From Daldinia sp. FL1419 (Eukaryota; Ascomycota; Sordariomycetes; Xylariales; Hypoxylaceae), in NCBI GenBank assembly GCA_025201765.1, contig MU623340.1, positions 124,001-188,000 of the forward strand: DNA of 64,000 nt, read 5' to 3'. Positions 1 through 11,749 of the stretch are shown here, piece after piece (within the stretch, counting starts at the first letter, position 1; every line of letters begins with the position of its first letter). Both the position numbers and the translations under genes were made by a program. The notes beneath the pieces are model-generated. The model was not told the DNA's origin. It saw only the letters and a list, made by a program, of their open reading frames with translations, and made no database searches.

Positions 1-193
1 TATGTTCGGCCGGTTGCGGCGGTTCTGGTATCAACGGTGTAAGTAACGGGGTATCTGGGAAGGTTGCCTCTTGCGCTTGGAGGCTGGCTGCCGTCGGGGA
101 GGCCGATATAGCGAGAAATGATAATAGTAATTGAGCTGTCACTCTGCCAGCGGAGTGACAAGTTGAAGCCTGGCGTTTCCGCCTTGAACTCAT
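1..193 (-). CDS. N-terminal part of an unidentified gene, cut by the left window edge
   Basis: An ATG at 193-191 on the minus strand opens a frame that stays free of stops to the window edge, giving about 64 residues. The start is basic (MSSRRKRQ), followed by a hydrophobic stretch around residues 22-33 (LLLSFLAISA), which looks like a signal peptide or signal anchor, and then a proline-rich segment. The family cannot be told from this fragment. The sequence upstream of the ATG (194-400) is A-rich and non-coding in appearance, consistent with a promoter or 5' leader. The frame alone could be chance, so confidence is moderate. Confidence 0.45.
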   Translation of the reverse strand, partial: MSSRRKRQASTCHSAGRVTAQLLLSFLAISASPTAASLQAQEATFPDTPLLTPLIPEPPQPAEH

Positions 194-1864
194 GATTGCT
201 TCTGTATTAGATTTAACTAGGGCAAGAAGAAAAAGGAACGTGTAAGGAGTTTTCAAAAAGGCTTCTGTCGAGATGAATTAGATAAACAAGTAGATGAGAT
301 GAAAAAAAAGAAAAGGAAGTCTTGATAGGGGAGATGAGGATTCAAAACGTTGAATGATGGGATAGAGGTGTAAGTCCAGTGGTCCAGTGGTCACGGCACC
401 TGTAAATCCCCACACGAACCTGGGGCCGTTTATCGCGTGGACAGTGGCGCTGCCTATCGGGTTATCTCCTTATGACAACATTGGTCCAGCCTAGCAGCCT
501 TAGTGCACTACTACATACATTAGGTAGTTGCATAACCTAGGCTGGCTGGCTATGAAAGTTCCGACCACCGAGCCTTACCCCAACCATTCGGGTTAGACAT
601 ATAGGAATTCGGAGGTATTCAGGTAGAACCTCTCTATTGCAAGTACCACCTATTACCGCAAACATCAATAATCAAAAATGAACTTCAGTTTTATATACAT
701 GAGTAATAAGACTTTCCAGAAACTCACCTAGGTAGGTAGGTACCTATACATATCCACTGCATCCTCATCATGTAGATTTATCAGCGCTTCCATGGCGTCT
801 TCTATGCATTGCACATAAATATCCCGTCATCCTCAAAGGTCTATTATCGAAAATTGGCATAGGTGTCATCTAATATTGTCACCTGTTCCGTCGATCTACC
901 TCGCAGGCTGCACTCATACATATATCCTTACAACGATCTATTGTAACGGTATCTAATGCGTGCATGAACGTTGGTCCTATGTAGGTACAAGTACATAAGC
1001 AAGTCTCCTACGGCACATGAAAAACCAACAAGGATATTGAAGCTAATGGCTTCCTATCGAAGATAGGTAATAATAGTGAAGGACCACCTTAGAATTGATG
1101 AAACATGGATCAGTAGAATTTAAGATAGCATCTATTAAGATAGAAATATGCGAGCAAAATATATATTTCTATGGACTTCCTCGAGAGTTTATGAACTGCA
1201 ATACATAACTAGATAATGTAAATACCGACCTGCATTTAGTGCGGTTCTACCCCTGACGCAAGGCCAAGCTATCAGGATTGGTAGCACACTAATCAGACCG
1301 TCAGACTGTCAGACTAACATGTAAGTATGTACTTCCCACTATTAGACCGTTAACTACCTACCTATCGTTTATCAAAGTACTGTACCTTATCGATATGGAA
1401 CCATCTAAAAGTGGGTGTCGTATTTGGTATTGTACAATACAATCGGTACAATACATACGTGCCTCATACATGCAAGTAAAGCTTCCCGGAACAGCCAACT
1501 CCCACTTACATACACTCGTTGATTTGTGCATCTACTTGAGCCAAACACATTGGTTCAAGTCTCCCATCATCTTGGCTAATTATATATCCTCCTACCTAGT
1601 CTTTTAATGGCTCCCCTTTTGCCTACCGTCGTCCGATAGAGGCATAATAATACTACATATATTGTCGTCGTAATATAACCCCGAAGCGACTCACGCCCGT
1701 GTTTCTACCTGGTGCTTCTACCTGGTGCTCCTACCTGGTGTTTCTACACTATAGTGGGGAGAGACAGGTATGGTGTCCCTGCAACAAGTTTCACCTATTT
1801 ATTTATTATTTATGCTCCTCCTGCACCATTTTACTAGTTCCTAAACTCTTTTGACATAGCTAAC
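194..1864. other. Intergenic spacer, no gene seen
   Basis: Divergent spacer between the left-edge gene and the VPS9 gene. It holds many stops in all frames and TAGGTA-type motifs, the clearest at 727-745. Around 1701-1745 a short unit reading CTACCTGGTG is repeated three times. No RNA gene is convincing. Confidence 0.6.
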
Positions 1865-4178
1865 ATGGCATCTAGCTTCTCACACTTCTTCATGGCGCCC
1901 ACTACCCCCTCCAAAGGCTCCGAGCCAAAACCCGGGTCCCTTGCAACCTCAAGTACCTTCCCCCGTCACTCTCCTTCAGAAACGAAAGAACCACGGCCTA
2001 GCATCCAACGCGCAAATACCTCGGAAAACACCAGCATACCTCCTGTTACCATTACGCAAGAAACGCCACCAGGAGGGCAGAAAGAGAGACTTGACACATT
2101 TGAGTCGGAGGGTGGCGATGATGTACTCGAAGCACCCCGCGCTTCGGTAGACATGGAGGAGATACCGATTGAACTGGTTAGCAAAACAGACAAGTTGAGT
2201 TAAGGCGAATCTCGGTTCGGGTTGGGCGTAACTAATACGTATACCTCAGCTTTATCGACTCGCTTTCCGCTAAAGTTCACCCCTCACCACCGAATATCGA
2301 GAATCTATCTAGGCTATTTCAAGATTTCTATCATGTTGCCGCTTCACACATAAAAACACACATAGATAGCCTTGCTACCCGACAGATGCGAGAATCGTCC
2401 ACACCCCAGAGCCTTTCTAAAACATCTCCGGCTGGCTTGCTAAGAGCTAAAGCAGCTTCTTTCAGTAATAAGGAGAAAGCGAAGGATACGACAGGCAAGG
2501 GAGAGCATCAAATGCTCACGGCCGAAGAGTTTGCCGAAAGAAAGAGAGCGAAGAAAGCGCTAGAGCAAAAGAGAATACTCCTTGAAGAGGCGGTCGAAAG
2601 ACGACTTTGCGAGGGGATATACGATCGCATATATCGACATCGGACCACCCAAGATGAGGCACAAGACGATAAACTTAGATCTAAGACGGCTGCGTTAGCT
2701 GTTGTCGGTATCGGGCCTGCAGATTTAGGTGTGGACCTCGGAGAAACTGCCGAAGACACTCCTGAAGCTCGGGCACAAAAGCAGGAGCGGATCCGAGAGT
2801 ACTTAGAACAAGCCCGGAAAGACTTGATGCTGATGCATGAGAAGAGGTATCCTCTAGGCAAACTCAACCACCTCAAGGCCGCTCACAAGAGCATTGTTGA
2901 CACGTTGTCCCACTTTCATCCTTCTTCATCAGCCGATGAGATTATGCCGATGCTCATCTACACGCTGATAACCATGCCGCCTGAGAACCTCAGTGTAATC
3001 AGTGATTCGAACTTTATACAGAGATTCCGGTGGGAAGAGAAGCTCGAGGGCGAAGCTGCGTACTGCTTAACAAATCTCGAGGCCGCAATTACCTTCCTAC
3101 AAACAGTAGATCTTGCTAGTCTGAGAGCGGATGAGGCATCGTCAGGCCCCTTGAAATCAGAGAGCCGGCCTGAAGCACAAAGAACGGAGACCTTCCCACC
3201 TGCTTATACGGCAGGGTTATCCGCAACGTCAAGTCCAGTTGCTGCAACTCCCGATAACGCTAAGAGTGCAAAACCCTCGCCGTCGTCTGACAGCTTACGG
3301 GCTGCTATCCAACGCCGCAGGTTGAGCGACCTTATCCAGAGTCCCGCCCAGGCTTTTGGCAATGCCAGTGATACGCTTTTTAACACAGCCGACCAAGGTT
3401 TTAAGAATATCGGGACCAGCTTAGGAGATAGTTACAAGTTCTTATTAGGCAAGCTTCGAGACAGTTCTGCCAGCGGACGAGAACTAGTCGTCCCGCGAAC
3501 TCTAGACGAGGCGCGAAAGCTCATAGGCACACCACCCCCGGAGGATGACGCCTCCGTGGACGGCGGCAATTCCGTACAGGGAGGCGATGATGCCGGGGGC
3601 TCCGTACCAGGGAAAGATGACAAATTGCTATCCCTAGTTGGTGGTAAAAAGCCAGCAAGGGATCGGAGTACAGACAGTACAAGGAGTGCGAGTAGCTCTA
3701 AAAAGGGGTTGTTCGGGGAGGAGAATAAGGAGAAAACGCCTACCCCAGCCGCGTCGTCACCTGCGTCATCCAACCCAGCTTTGGTCGAGTCAATGCGGAA
3801 TCTGGGCAACTCACTAAATCCCATGAACCGCTTTTCTGGGATGAGCATGATGCGCGGGTTCGGGCGTGCGGCAACGATTCCTGTAACCCCCACAAAGGAT
3901 AATGCTGCGACCAAGGCGACGGATGGGGGAGATCTAGCTGCAGTAAGGATTTTACGCATATTTAAAGTACTTAATATAAACTAACCTTTATCCAGGCGTT
4001 CCCAGACATTGCTGCGGCGCTACCACCAAAAGACGCCCCGAAAATCGATCCGCCGAAGAAGAAATTTATGGAGCTTCAGAACCCTGCTGACTTAAGAATT
4101 GGGGACGTCTTGGAATTGTTGAAGGACTACCGCCGGCTCGCTGGCGCTCTTAAAGATATGGATGCTTTTAAAGAATAA
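1865..4178 (+). CDS. VPS9-domain protein, probable Rab5-family GEF (3 exons, 734 aa)
   Basis: Inferred exons are 1865-2193, 2250-3942 and 3996-4178. The first junction (phase 2) extends the middle exon upstream into a coherent helical segment (FIDSLSAKVHP, then LFQDFYHVAASHIKTHI), supporting this model over a start at the internal ATG at 2386. The VPS9 domain lies around residues 230-400, with recognisable stretches such as KLNHLKAAHKSIVDTL, ADEIMPMLIYTLI and NLSVISDSNFIQRF. VPS9 domains catalyse nucleotide exchange on Rab5/Vps21 GTPases on endosomes. The rest is Ser/Pro-rich and probably disordered, ending in a short conserved-looking helix (LRIGDVLELLKDYRRLAGAL). No CUE domain is visible, so this resembles the Muk1-type fungal VPS9 proteins more than Vps9 itself. 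The domain is solid; which paralogue this is remains inference. Confidence 0.88.
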
Positions 4179-5435
4179 GCGGCTGGCTCGTTCATCTTAA
4201 ACTTTACTACCATCCTTGAAGTGCGTATACATATCTGCAATTCGTCGGGTCCTATCTATAGCGCATTTTGCATGGCTTTGGAGTTTTTTTTTCTTTTTTT
4301 TTGGCGGGATCATCGTAGCTAACTGAGATGGAGGATTTTTGGTCTTTTATAGATGGGACGGGATGGGATGGGCGTTGGTCGAGAGCGAGAATGAGAGAGA
4401 ATTATATAAGTGAGACAATGATAATAATGCGCCCACTTACACAGACACTGAGACTAGGTTAGATACTTCACTGTCCACAAATCATTAAATGAAAAACCAA
4501 ATAATAGAACAAACATCCGGGGCATACCACACTAACGATACACATGCGTGCATACAACTATTATCTTCGTATTGTATTAATCAAGGGGATATAAGCTATC
4601 AACAGGACCCTGACTTTATAACCTTGCCTGACTTAACTTTGGCTTCGGCTTCGGCTTCGGGGCTCACCCTCGCAGAGTACAGTAAAGCAGACGCCGATTT
4701 TCGAGAAACAGGAAATATCTCACCAGTATAGTAGTGAAACGGACTGAGCCTCCAGTACACAGCATAATACAAAACATACCACCCATTCATTCACTTCACG
4801 TCGTAGTTGACCTAGCCCCCGATCGATGCAACGCGATGCGACGCAATGCGCTTTTCCCTAAAAAAAACGTAGCCTAACTTAATCTTCAAAGCTCAGACCT
4901 TAGTCCTTCCTAGCATAGCACAATATAGCATATCCATAGCATAGCATACCTAAGCATGGCACGATGTAAGCAAGCCATTGTGCCTTGCCTTATCTTGCCT
5001 TGCCGCTCCGCTCCGGTACCCTTCCAAAAGTCCGTGCCGATCGATAGTCGCAGCTAACGAGTCAGTTTGGGGGGGGTTTTTTTCTGCCTTTTTCTCTGCC
5101 TCTTTCTCTGCCTCATATTTCCCCTAACGGCACGGACGGGGTACGTAGCCGCTGTCATCCCTGCGAAGGTTTCTTCTTAACCCGTCTACCTCCTCCGGCA
5201 CCCCATCCCAGCGCATACAAAAAAGGGGTAGGGGTAATTTGCAACACGAAGAAAAAAGTATAAATGCAGTCTAACATAGCTGGTATGTTTTTTTTTTTTG
5301 AGCCCGGAGCTCCAGAAGCCCGCCTTTACTTATTATTAAATACGTTTGTATGTATGTGTATTTGTATTCGTAGCAGCTCTGGCAGGTCAACCCCCCAGCT
5401 CCCGTCGACTTGGTTCTTTTTTTGTGGTTTAGGGA
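4179..5435. other. Convergent 3' spacer, no gene seen
   Basis: Spacer between the tail-to-tail VPS9 and alpha-actinin genes. It contains a GGCTTC hexamer run near 4641-4661 and an ATAGC-type repeat near 4912-4950. No supported coding or RNA gene. Confidence 0.6.
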
Positions 5436-7615
5436 TTAATGGTACCCATTCGCCTTCTTGGTCGGACTAGCTCTTCCATTCGTAATATCCTGAAGCGGCC
5501 CGCCCGTCTCTGCACCCGCACCCGCACCTGCAGCAGTGCCGGTGTTACTATCACGACGCGGCGGTCCCGAGATCAATTTCTCCATGAAGCTAATATAATC
5601 GTACTGCGGCACTCCCCTATCCTGGGACATGTCGGGACCATTATGTGGCGGTACAATCTCGCAAAGCTTCTCGATGACGTCGTCGGGGACAAGCGAGTGA
5701 CGTAGGTCCATTTCTGTGACGTATGGCTTACCGTCAGCGACTTCACGGAAACTCTGGAATACCTGTTCAGCGGTATTCTGATCCTCCGTTACGTCCACCA
5801 TGAACCGAATGAACTGTTCGAACGTTACCCGGTCACGGCCTCGCGACGTCTCCACAAAGTAGTCGTGCATCTCATCTTCGCTGAATACCAACCCTAAAGA
5901 TGCCAGCGCCGCCGAGAATTCTAATTCTGACAACGAGTTCGTGTCGTCTCGGTCAAAATGCCGGAAGACTGATTCAAACTCCTCTAGCTGGATAGGTGTT
6001 AGGTTCGTCATGCTACGCGCTACCATCTGGTTCTCCAAGAAGGCAAGCTTCTTTTGTACCGACGACTTAACGAGCCCTAGTTCGTATAACAGTTCGTCAT
6101 ACGTATAAGTCGTAAAGTCGTTTTCTTCGATATTGGCTTCTTGACACTTTGCGTCGACGGCTGCGATCTTTTCCAGATATGCATCCAGGGGCGGTAAATT
6201 GTCGCTCAGTTTCCGCACGTGCAGCAGTTGATCTTCTACGTCTCCTTCGAGGCCCGAGATGGCGATTTGCATTGTGTTAAGAGCTAGCGCAAAGTCGTTG
6301 GCCTTGTCGGCAAACGATTTACGCAGGGCGTTCTTAATACTATGGTTATGGTTAGCGAATATTATTCACCTATTTTTGGGGGGCAGACACTTACTCTCGA
6401 ATAGTCTCGTTAATTAGCTGAGCGCGCATCATCTCGGCTTCGGTTAACTTAGCCCATTCCCTATCCGTAGTTTCCAACGACAGCTCTGGAGGGGGCTCGT
6501 AGGCCCTAAGTCGGTATGTACCAAGTTTGGTCTTGATGTTTCCTAATAACGTTGCAAGGTCACTCTTCTCGGCAACCCATTCTCTCTTCTTCCCCCTTTT
6601 ATAAGATGCGAACTCGGCTGCTTGCCTCTTTGCGTCGACGTAGGTTCCTTCGAAAGTCGCTTGCTGCCATTGCTCTATTTGCTCCCTGATTTGTCTCAGT
6701 AGCTCGGCCATCCGCTTTTCATAAGCGCTTTGCATCTCCCACGCTCCTTGCATGTTATTAACAAACTTCTCCACTCGTCGACCAGCATTTTCGACCTTCT
6801 CCATTTGCGAGAACGCGTGGAACCAGTAAGCGATATAGGTCATCAAACTCCTTTCATCGGGTTTGGCGACGTCGCAAACATCTTCAACATCCAGCAAATC
6901 AGGGATACCGATCTCCTTATGAGCGATATCAAACGCTAGTTGCATGTTACCACGGTGGTCTGACTTATCCAAGGCGTCGTAGTCGATAAGGTCGGGTCGA
7001 TGGATATCTAATAGCGCGCAGAAGGCGAGTCCGTCGTTCCAGCTTGTGCTGAAGTCTCGGACATCGACTTCATCGTAACAGGCTGTTTTACGTTGACACC
7101 ACAATAGAAGACCCTCCTTGGCCGTCATACCCTCCTCGTTGATGTCGCTAATGGTGAAACGCAAAATTAGAGTCCAAATAAGACCTAAAATGATTTTGCG
7201 ATTGCCATCGACTACATCTTCTGCACCGATATTGGTCATCTGAATCCCCCTCGACTTGATAAAATTGAGCGCCGTGTTGGCATTCTCGAACTTTTGTACT
7301 CGCAACTTCGGTTTCGCCGCATATCGCCCCAAAGATTCGCTGGATAAGCATTCGAGCAAGTGTATGAGAAGTACCTAAGGGCGCGAACCGTCAGTTTGGG
7401 CGTTGTCAGGATCCTGGCGAGTATACGTACCGCGTCACTAAGGTCGGCTACGAGATCCTTAACCACTAAGCCCCTTTGTACGATCTTGGTATTCATCCTA
7501 ACATTTCGAATACGTTAGCGCCCGAAGGAAAAAGAAAAAAAAGGACATGATCGAGATTGTCGGCTAACCATTTCGTAAACGTCTTTTGTTGGACGTTGAT
7601 CCATTGGTGAGCCAT
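5436..7615 (-). CDS. acnA: Alpha-actinin, actin cross-linker (4 exons, 665 aa)
   Basis: Inferred exons, in transcript order: 7569-7615, 7431-7497, 6395-7374 and 5436-6339. The joined start reads MAHQWINVQQKTFTKW and continues into MNTKIVQRGLVVKDL, the hallmark opening of a calponin-homology actin-binding domain. Two CH domains fill about residues 7-230 (for example KLRVQKFENANTALNFI and DFSTSWNDGLAFCALL). A spectrin-like helical rod follows to about 470, then EF-hands at about 478-620, one with the loop DRDDTNSLSELE. The length fits fungal alpha-actinins, which have a shorter rod than animal forms. The protein bundles F-actin and acts at the septal or cytokinetic ring in fungi. The last junction uses an acceptor that yields INETIRDIKNALRKSF, an uninterrupted helix. 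The C-terminal tail is Gly/Ala-rich and probably disordered. Confidence 0.93.
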
Positions 7616-8454
7616 GTTGGATAGGCGAGGCCCCCCGGCCGCTCAGGGGCAGCTTAAAAAGAAGGAGCGGGCGCGATGCAATTCGAAGTCGTATTTCGTC
7701 GACTTTATTCGTCTTCGACTATTTATCGATTTCCGAACGAGTCGAAGACGTGAATACTAGGGGTGAAGAGGGTAGAATCGCGAATAGTATAGTTGGCGTT
7801 GGAGTTGGAGTTGAGATTAGTCAGGTAGGATGTATTCGGAAGAGTCAGTTGTCTCCTAATTTGGCGGAATCTCGGCCTTGTAGAAATAAATTCTAGCGGG
7901 TACACGGGGTCGCGGGCGCGGGATCGGGTTGAAATACTGAAAAATTACAGGAAATACTGGTGGCTTGGTCCCAAGTTGGACAAGAATTAAAGAGGCTGGA
8001 ACAAAAAGTGTAGTAAGAGTAAGTAAATACAGATTAAACTCGCATAATCCAGATTCACACCTCTCTTCTGAATGGTGTTGCTTAACGTTGCATTGAAATG
8101 CCGAGTTGGGAATGCTTCGGCGATTCCAGTTGGTATTGCTGGTACTTATTCTATACCTTTTTCCCTTTTACCGCTAAGTAAAAAAAAAGAAAAGGTACAA
8201 AGGTATCTAAGTGTAGGTAGGTAGGTAGTAGGTAACTAACAGTTAGGCAATTATCTCTTCCTGCCTCTTTCCGCGTCCCTTCTACGTCCATAATTGGTTG
8301 CTAAGGGGATCCCCCTTATTTTCCCGCCCCGCCCTAACGAGGGTCCCTTCCACTCTGCTTCTTTATTATCGATAAAGAGATAAACACAGGGTCTCGGCCT
8401 TAGATTGACTCCTAAATTGGAAGTGGGGAACTTGGGCTGAGAGACCCCTTCGTA
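7616..8454. promoter_or_regulatory. Alpha-actinin upstream region
   Basis: The 5' region of the alpha-actinin gene. No separate gene is supported. A TAGGTAGGTAGGTAG run sits at about 8214-8230, one instance of the motif seen across the window's spacers. The region ends at the left inverted repeat of the AT-rich element. Confidence 0.5.
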
Positions 8455-8488
8455 CAAATTGGGTCTAAGAAATTTCTGGATAGCCCCA
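8455..8488 (+). repeat. Left terminal inverted repeat of the AT-rich element
   Basis: Pairs with 9735-9768. The shared core AAATTTCTGGA is identical in both copies, and the differences elsewhere are almost all transitions. The TA just outside (8453-8454) is the candidate target-site duplication. Confidence 0.72.
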
Positions 8489-9734
8489 CCCCTTATTTTT
8501 AATTAAATTTAATAGAAAATGTTATATTACCTGCCTTTTTTAAATGATTAAAATTAATTTAAAATATTATTAAAATTATTAAAAATATTTTTTAAATTTA
8601 AAATAAAGAGGTAAGAATTATTTAAAATTAAAAGAGTAGTAATTTGGTTTTTATATTAAGTTAGAAAGATTTATTTGTAAATTAAACATTTTAAAAATAT
8701 TTTAAAATTTATAATTAATAATATTATTATAAAATATAAGGAAAAGGAGGTAAAAGAAAAAATTATTAATTTTAAATTAAAATTTTAATTTAAGGCTTTT
8801 TTTAAATTAATAGTTAAATATATTTGTTAATTAATTTATATTGTAATTACAAATTAATGTAACAATTTAAATACCTTTTATATATTTAATAAATTAGGAT
8901 TTAAATTATACTATTTTATAATTCGAAAAACCTTTAAAAATAATGGAAAAATATGTTGAAAAACTTGCTATAAGTCCTTTTTAAGCAAAAAATACTACTG
9001 GGTGCGCTGGACCTTTTATTTAATATATAAAGAGGCCTGTTAACTACTGTGGTGCTGGTCTGATAAGGTCACTTTTGAGGTGAGTTAAGATATTTGTACA
9101 ATATATGTTATACGGGGGGTTGGCGAAGAATATAAAGATGAGTGTTTAAAACCTTCATTTAAAAGCGGACAAGTTATTATTAACATTTGGAAGTATTTTA
9201 TGGGATGCGAGATTAGGTTTTTTATTATGTTTAAATAAGGGTTTCGTATAATTAATAATAAATATGTTGATAAGGTTTTAATATTTTATTTTATCTTTTT
9301 TTAAAAATGTATAAAGGTTAAATATGGTATAAAAATTATAATATAAAAGAATAGAATTAAATATTATTATTTTAAAATAATTAAATTATTAAAAAAAATT
9401 TAAGATATATCTTATATAAAATAACTTATATAAAATCTTAATTTATTATTAATAAAGAATATTTAATGTATAATTAAATTAAAAATATTAAAAAAATATT
9501 ATTATTTATAAAATACTAAAAAAATAAAATATGTTATTAAATTAAAATAAAAGGAATTAAAGTTATATATTTTATATAAATTAATTATAATTATATTAAA
9601 ATAACTATATTTTTTAAAAAAAAATAGATAGGGGTTTATTAAATATTAAATTAATTATCTAATATATTAAATTTTAATTTAATTAATTATATTTTAATAA
9701 AAATATTGAATTTTGAAAATTTGAGGTTTAAATT

Positions 9735-9768
9735 TGAAGGTGTCCAGAAATTTCCTAGATCTAATTTG
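9735..9768 (-). repeat. Right terminal inverted repeat of the AT-rich element
   Basis: The reverse complement aligns with 8455-8488. A TA follows at 9769-9770. It lies about 290 bases upstream of the dehydrogenase start codon, so the element sits inside or next to that gene's promoter. Confidence 0.72.
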
Positions 9769-10054
9769 TACCTAAGATCTACGGTACATAAAGTACGTAT
9801 ATGAAGTACCTAGTTAACCCAACCTCCCCCACTTGCGCGAGTGCTCTGCAAGGCAGGTTCTCCCGGGAATAGAGTTTCGCCGCCGATGTTAGAATCGGCT
9901 AATTGAATTAATTGAATCTTGCCCGTATTTTCTTTGCAGCGTCATCCCAGTACATTATACATATATAATTTTTAAGCTTAAAACTCTCAATTGAATGTTT
10001 CTTTATACTTTATATAACCGTCGTCCGTGACTACGGCTTTGAGAGTCTTTAACC

Positions 10055-11749
10055 ATGGCTTGCAGGTCAAGACTCGCTCCCGTTTTAAAGCGGGTAGCGA
10101 TACCAAGCTTAAGAAGGTCCGTGACGGTCACCAACCCGGCTTCATCTGCTGCGAGATGTATATCAAGCACCGCTCCGAGGAGGTTCCGAGAATCCAACGC
10201 GAAATGCGCCGGGTTCACAACCGATTCTTATCCGGAAATCAAGCGGGACGGCCGCTTTGCTCAGTTGACAAACGAGCACGTGGACTACTTCAAAAACCTT
10301 CTCGGCAAGGAATCCGCCGTGATCGACGGTGTGACCGGCAATGCTGCAGAAGATGAAATAGAACCGTTTAATATGGACTGGATGCGCAAGTACAAGGGTC
10401 ACTGCAAGCTGGTACTAAAGCCGGGATCGACCGAGGAGGTCAGTAAGATCCTAAAGTACTGTAATGAGAACAAGCTGGCAGTCGTTCCTCAGGGAGGTAA
10501 TACTGGTCTTGTTGGCGGCTCTGTGCCTGTATTCGACGAGATCGTTGTCAGCACTAGCCGAATGAATCAGATCCGGTTCTTTGACGAGGTAACCGGTGTT
10601 CTAGTCGCGGATGCCGGTGTCGTGCTAGAAGTAGCCGATCAATTCCTCGCCGAAAAGGGCTACATCTTCCCTTTGGATTTAGGTGCTAAGGGTTCTTGTC
10701 ACATTGGTGGCAATGTCTCGACTAACGCTGGTGGTCTTCGGTTATTGCGGTATGGAAGTTTGCACGGAACTGTCTTGGGTGTTGAGGCTGTTCTTCCCGA
10801 TGGAACGATCTTGAACGATTTGAGCAGACTACGGAAAAACAATACCGGTTACGACTTGAAGCAGCTTTTCATCGGCGCAGAAGGAACTATTGGAATGATC
10901 ACTGCAGTATCGATACACTGCCCCCAACGACCCAAGGCTGTTAATGTTGCGTTCCTCGGTGTTGAATCTTACGACAAGCTCCTGCAGGCTTTCAGGGAGG
11001 CCAAGACTCAGCTTGGCGAAATTCTATCTGCTTTCGAGCTGATGGATTCCCAGAGCCAGGACATATTCCACAGGGTCAAGGGCAACAAGCGACCACTCGA
11101 CGGCGAGCATCCCTTCTACTGCCTCATAGAAACAAGCGGTTCAAACTCCGAGCACGACAGCGAGAAGTTGGAAAGCTTCCTTGAGGATCTCATGACAAAG
11201 GAGATTGTCAGCGACGGTGTTATGGCCCAGGACGAGACGCAATTCAAGTCGCTATGGAGCCAAAGAGAAGGTATTACAGAAACTCTCGGACACTGGGGTG
11301 GCGTCTATAAATATGATGTGTCTATTCCCATAAAGGAGATGTACCAACTCGTAGAAGACACCAGGAAGAGACTAGAGGATGCGGGATTAAAAGACGGAAC
11401 CAAAGAGTCCCCCGTCGTCGATGTCGTTGGTTATGGTCATATGGGAGACTGCAACTTACACCTGAACATTGCGGTGCGCCGATACGACAAGAAGGTAGAG
11501 GAAGCCCTAGAGCCGTTTGTTTACGAGTGGATCAGCAAGAGGAACGGCAGTATTAGCGCAGAGCACGGCTTAGGTATCGCTAAGAAGAAGTACATCGGCT
11601 ACAGCCGGAACGAGACAACGGTGGGACTGATGAAGCAGATCAAGAATCTCTACGATCCGGTGAGTATCCCTTCCTCACGATACTAAATATTATGGCCACG
11701 CTAACATAATCTTCAGAACGGCATTATGAATCCTTACAAGTACATATAG
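10055..11749 (+). CDS. Mitochondrial FAD-linked D-2-hydroxyacid dehydrogenase (D-lactate / D-2-hydroxyglutarate type; 2 exons, 545 aa)
   Basis: Exons 10055-11659 and 11717-11749; the second exon supplies only the last 10 codons (NGIMNPYKYI). The first 45 or so residues are rich in Arg and Ser and lack acids, as in a mitochondrial presequence. A type-4 FAD-binding domain follows, with LVLKPGSTEEVSKIL, VVPQGGNTGLVGGSVP and the flavin-proximal GGNVSTNAGGLRLLRYGS at about residues 150-240. The C-terminal part has the metal-site motif GYGHMGDCNLHLNI and the terminal SAEHGLG signature of the GlcD/DLD family. Yeast relatives are Dld2 and Dld3, which oxidise D-2-hydroxyglutarate or D-lactate. Substrate choice between the two cannot be settled from sequence alone. 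A short upstream frame (ATG at 9995, 11 codons) lies in the leader. Confidence 0.92.

Larger units (their letters stand above)
8455..9768. mobile_element. Decayed inverted-repeat DNA transposon, RIP-like AT-rich relic
   Basis: The block between about 8490 and 9735 is extremely A+T-rich and has no meaningful reading frame, in sharp contrast to its flanks. Its two ends are inverted copies of each other. The left end (from 8455) reads CAAATTGGGTCTAAG then AAATTTCTGGA; the reverse complement of the right end (from 9768) reads CAAATTAGATCTAGG then AAATTTCTGGA. I count about 27 of 34 matching positions, and nearly all mismatches are G/A or C/T transitions, as expected after repeat-induced point mutation. 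TA dinucleotides flank both ends (8453-8454 and 9769-9770), matching the target duplication of Tc1/mariner and pogo/Fot1 elements, and the 1.3 kb length fits that group. No transposase remnant can be read, so the superfamily is inferred from ends and length only. Confidence 0.72.

Noticed and set aside
370..430. tRNA-like stretch with an A-box-like GGTCCAGTGGTCACGGC
   Set aside because: No T-arm with TTCRANY, no pairing acceptor stem; the resemblance rests on a short tandem duplication of GTCCAGTG.
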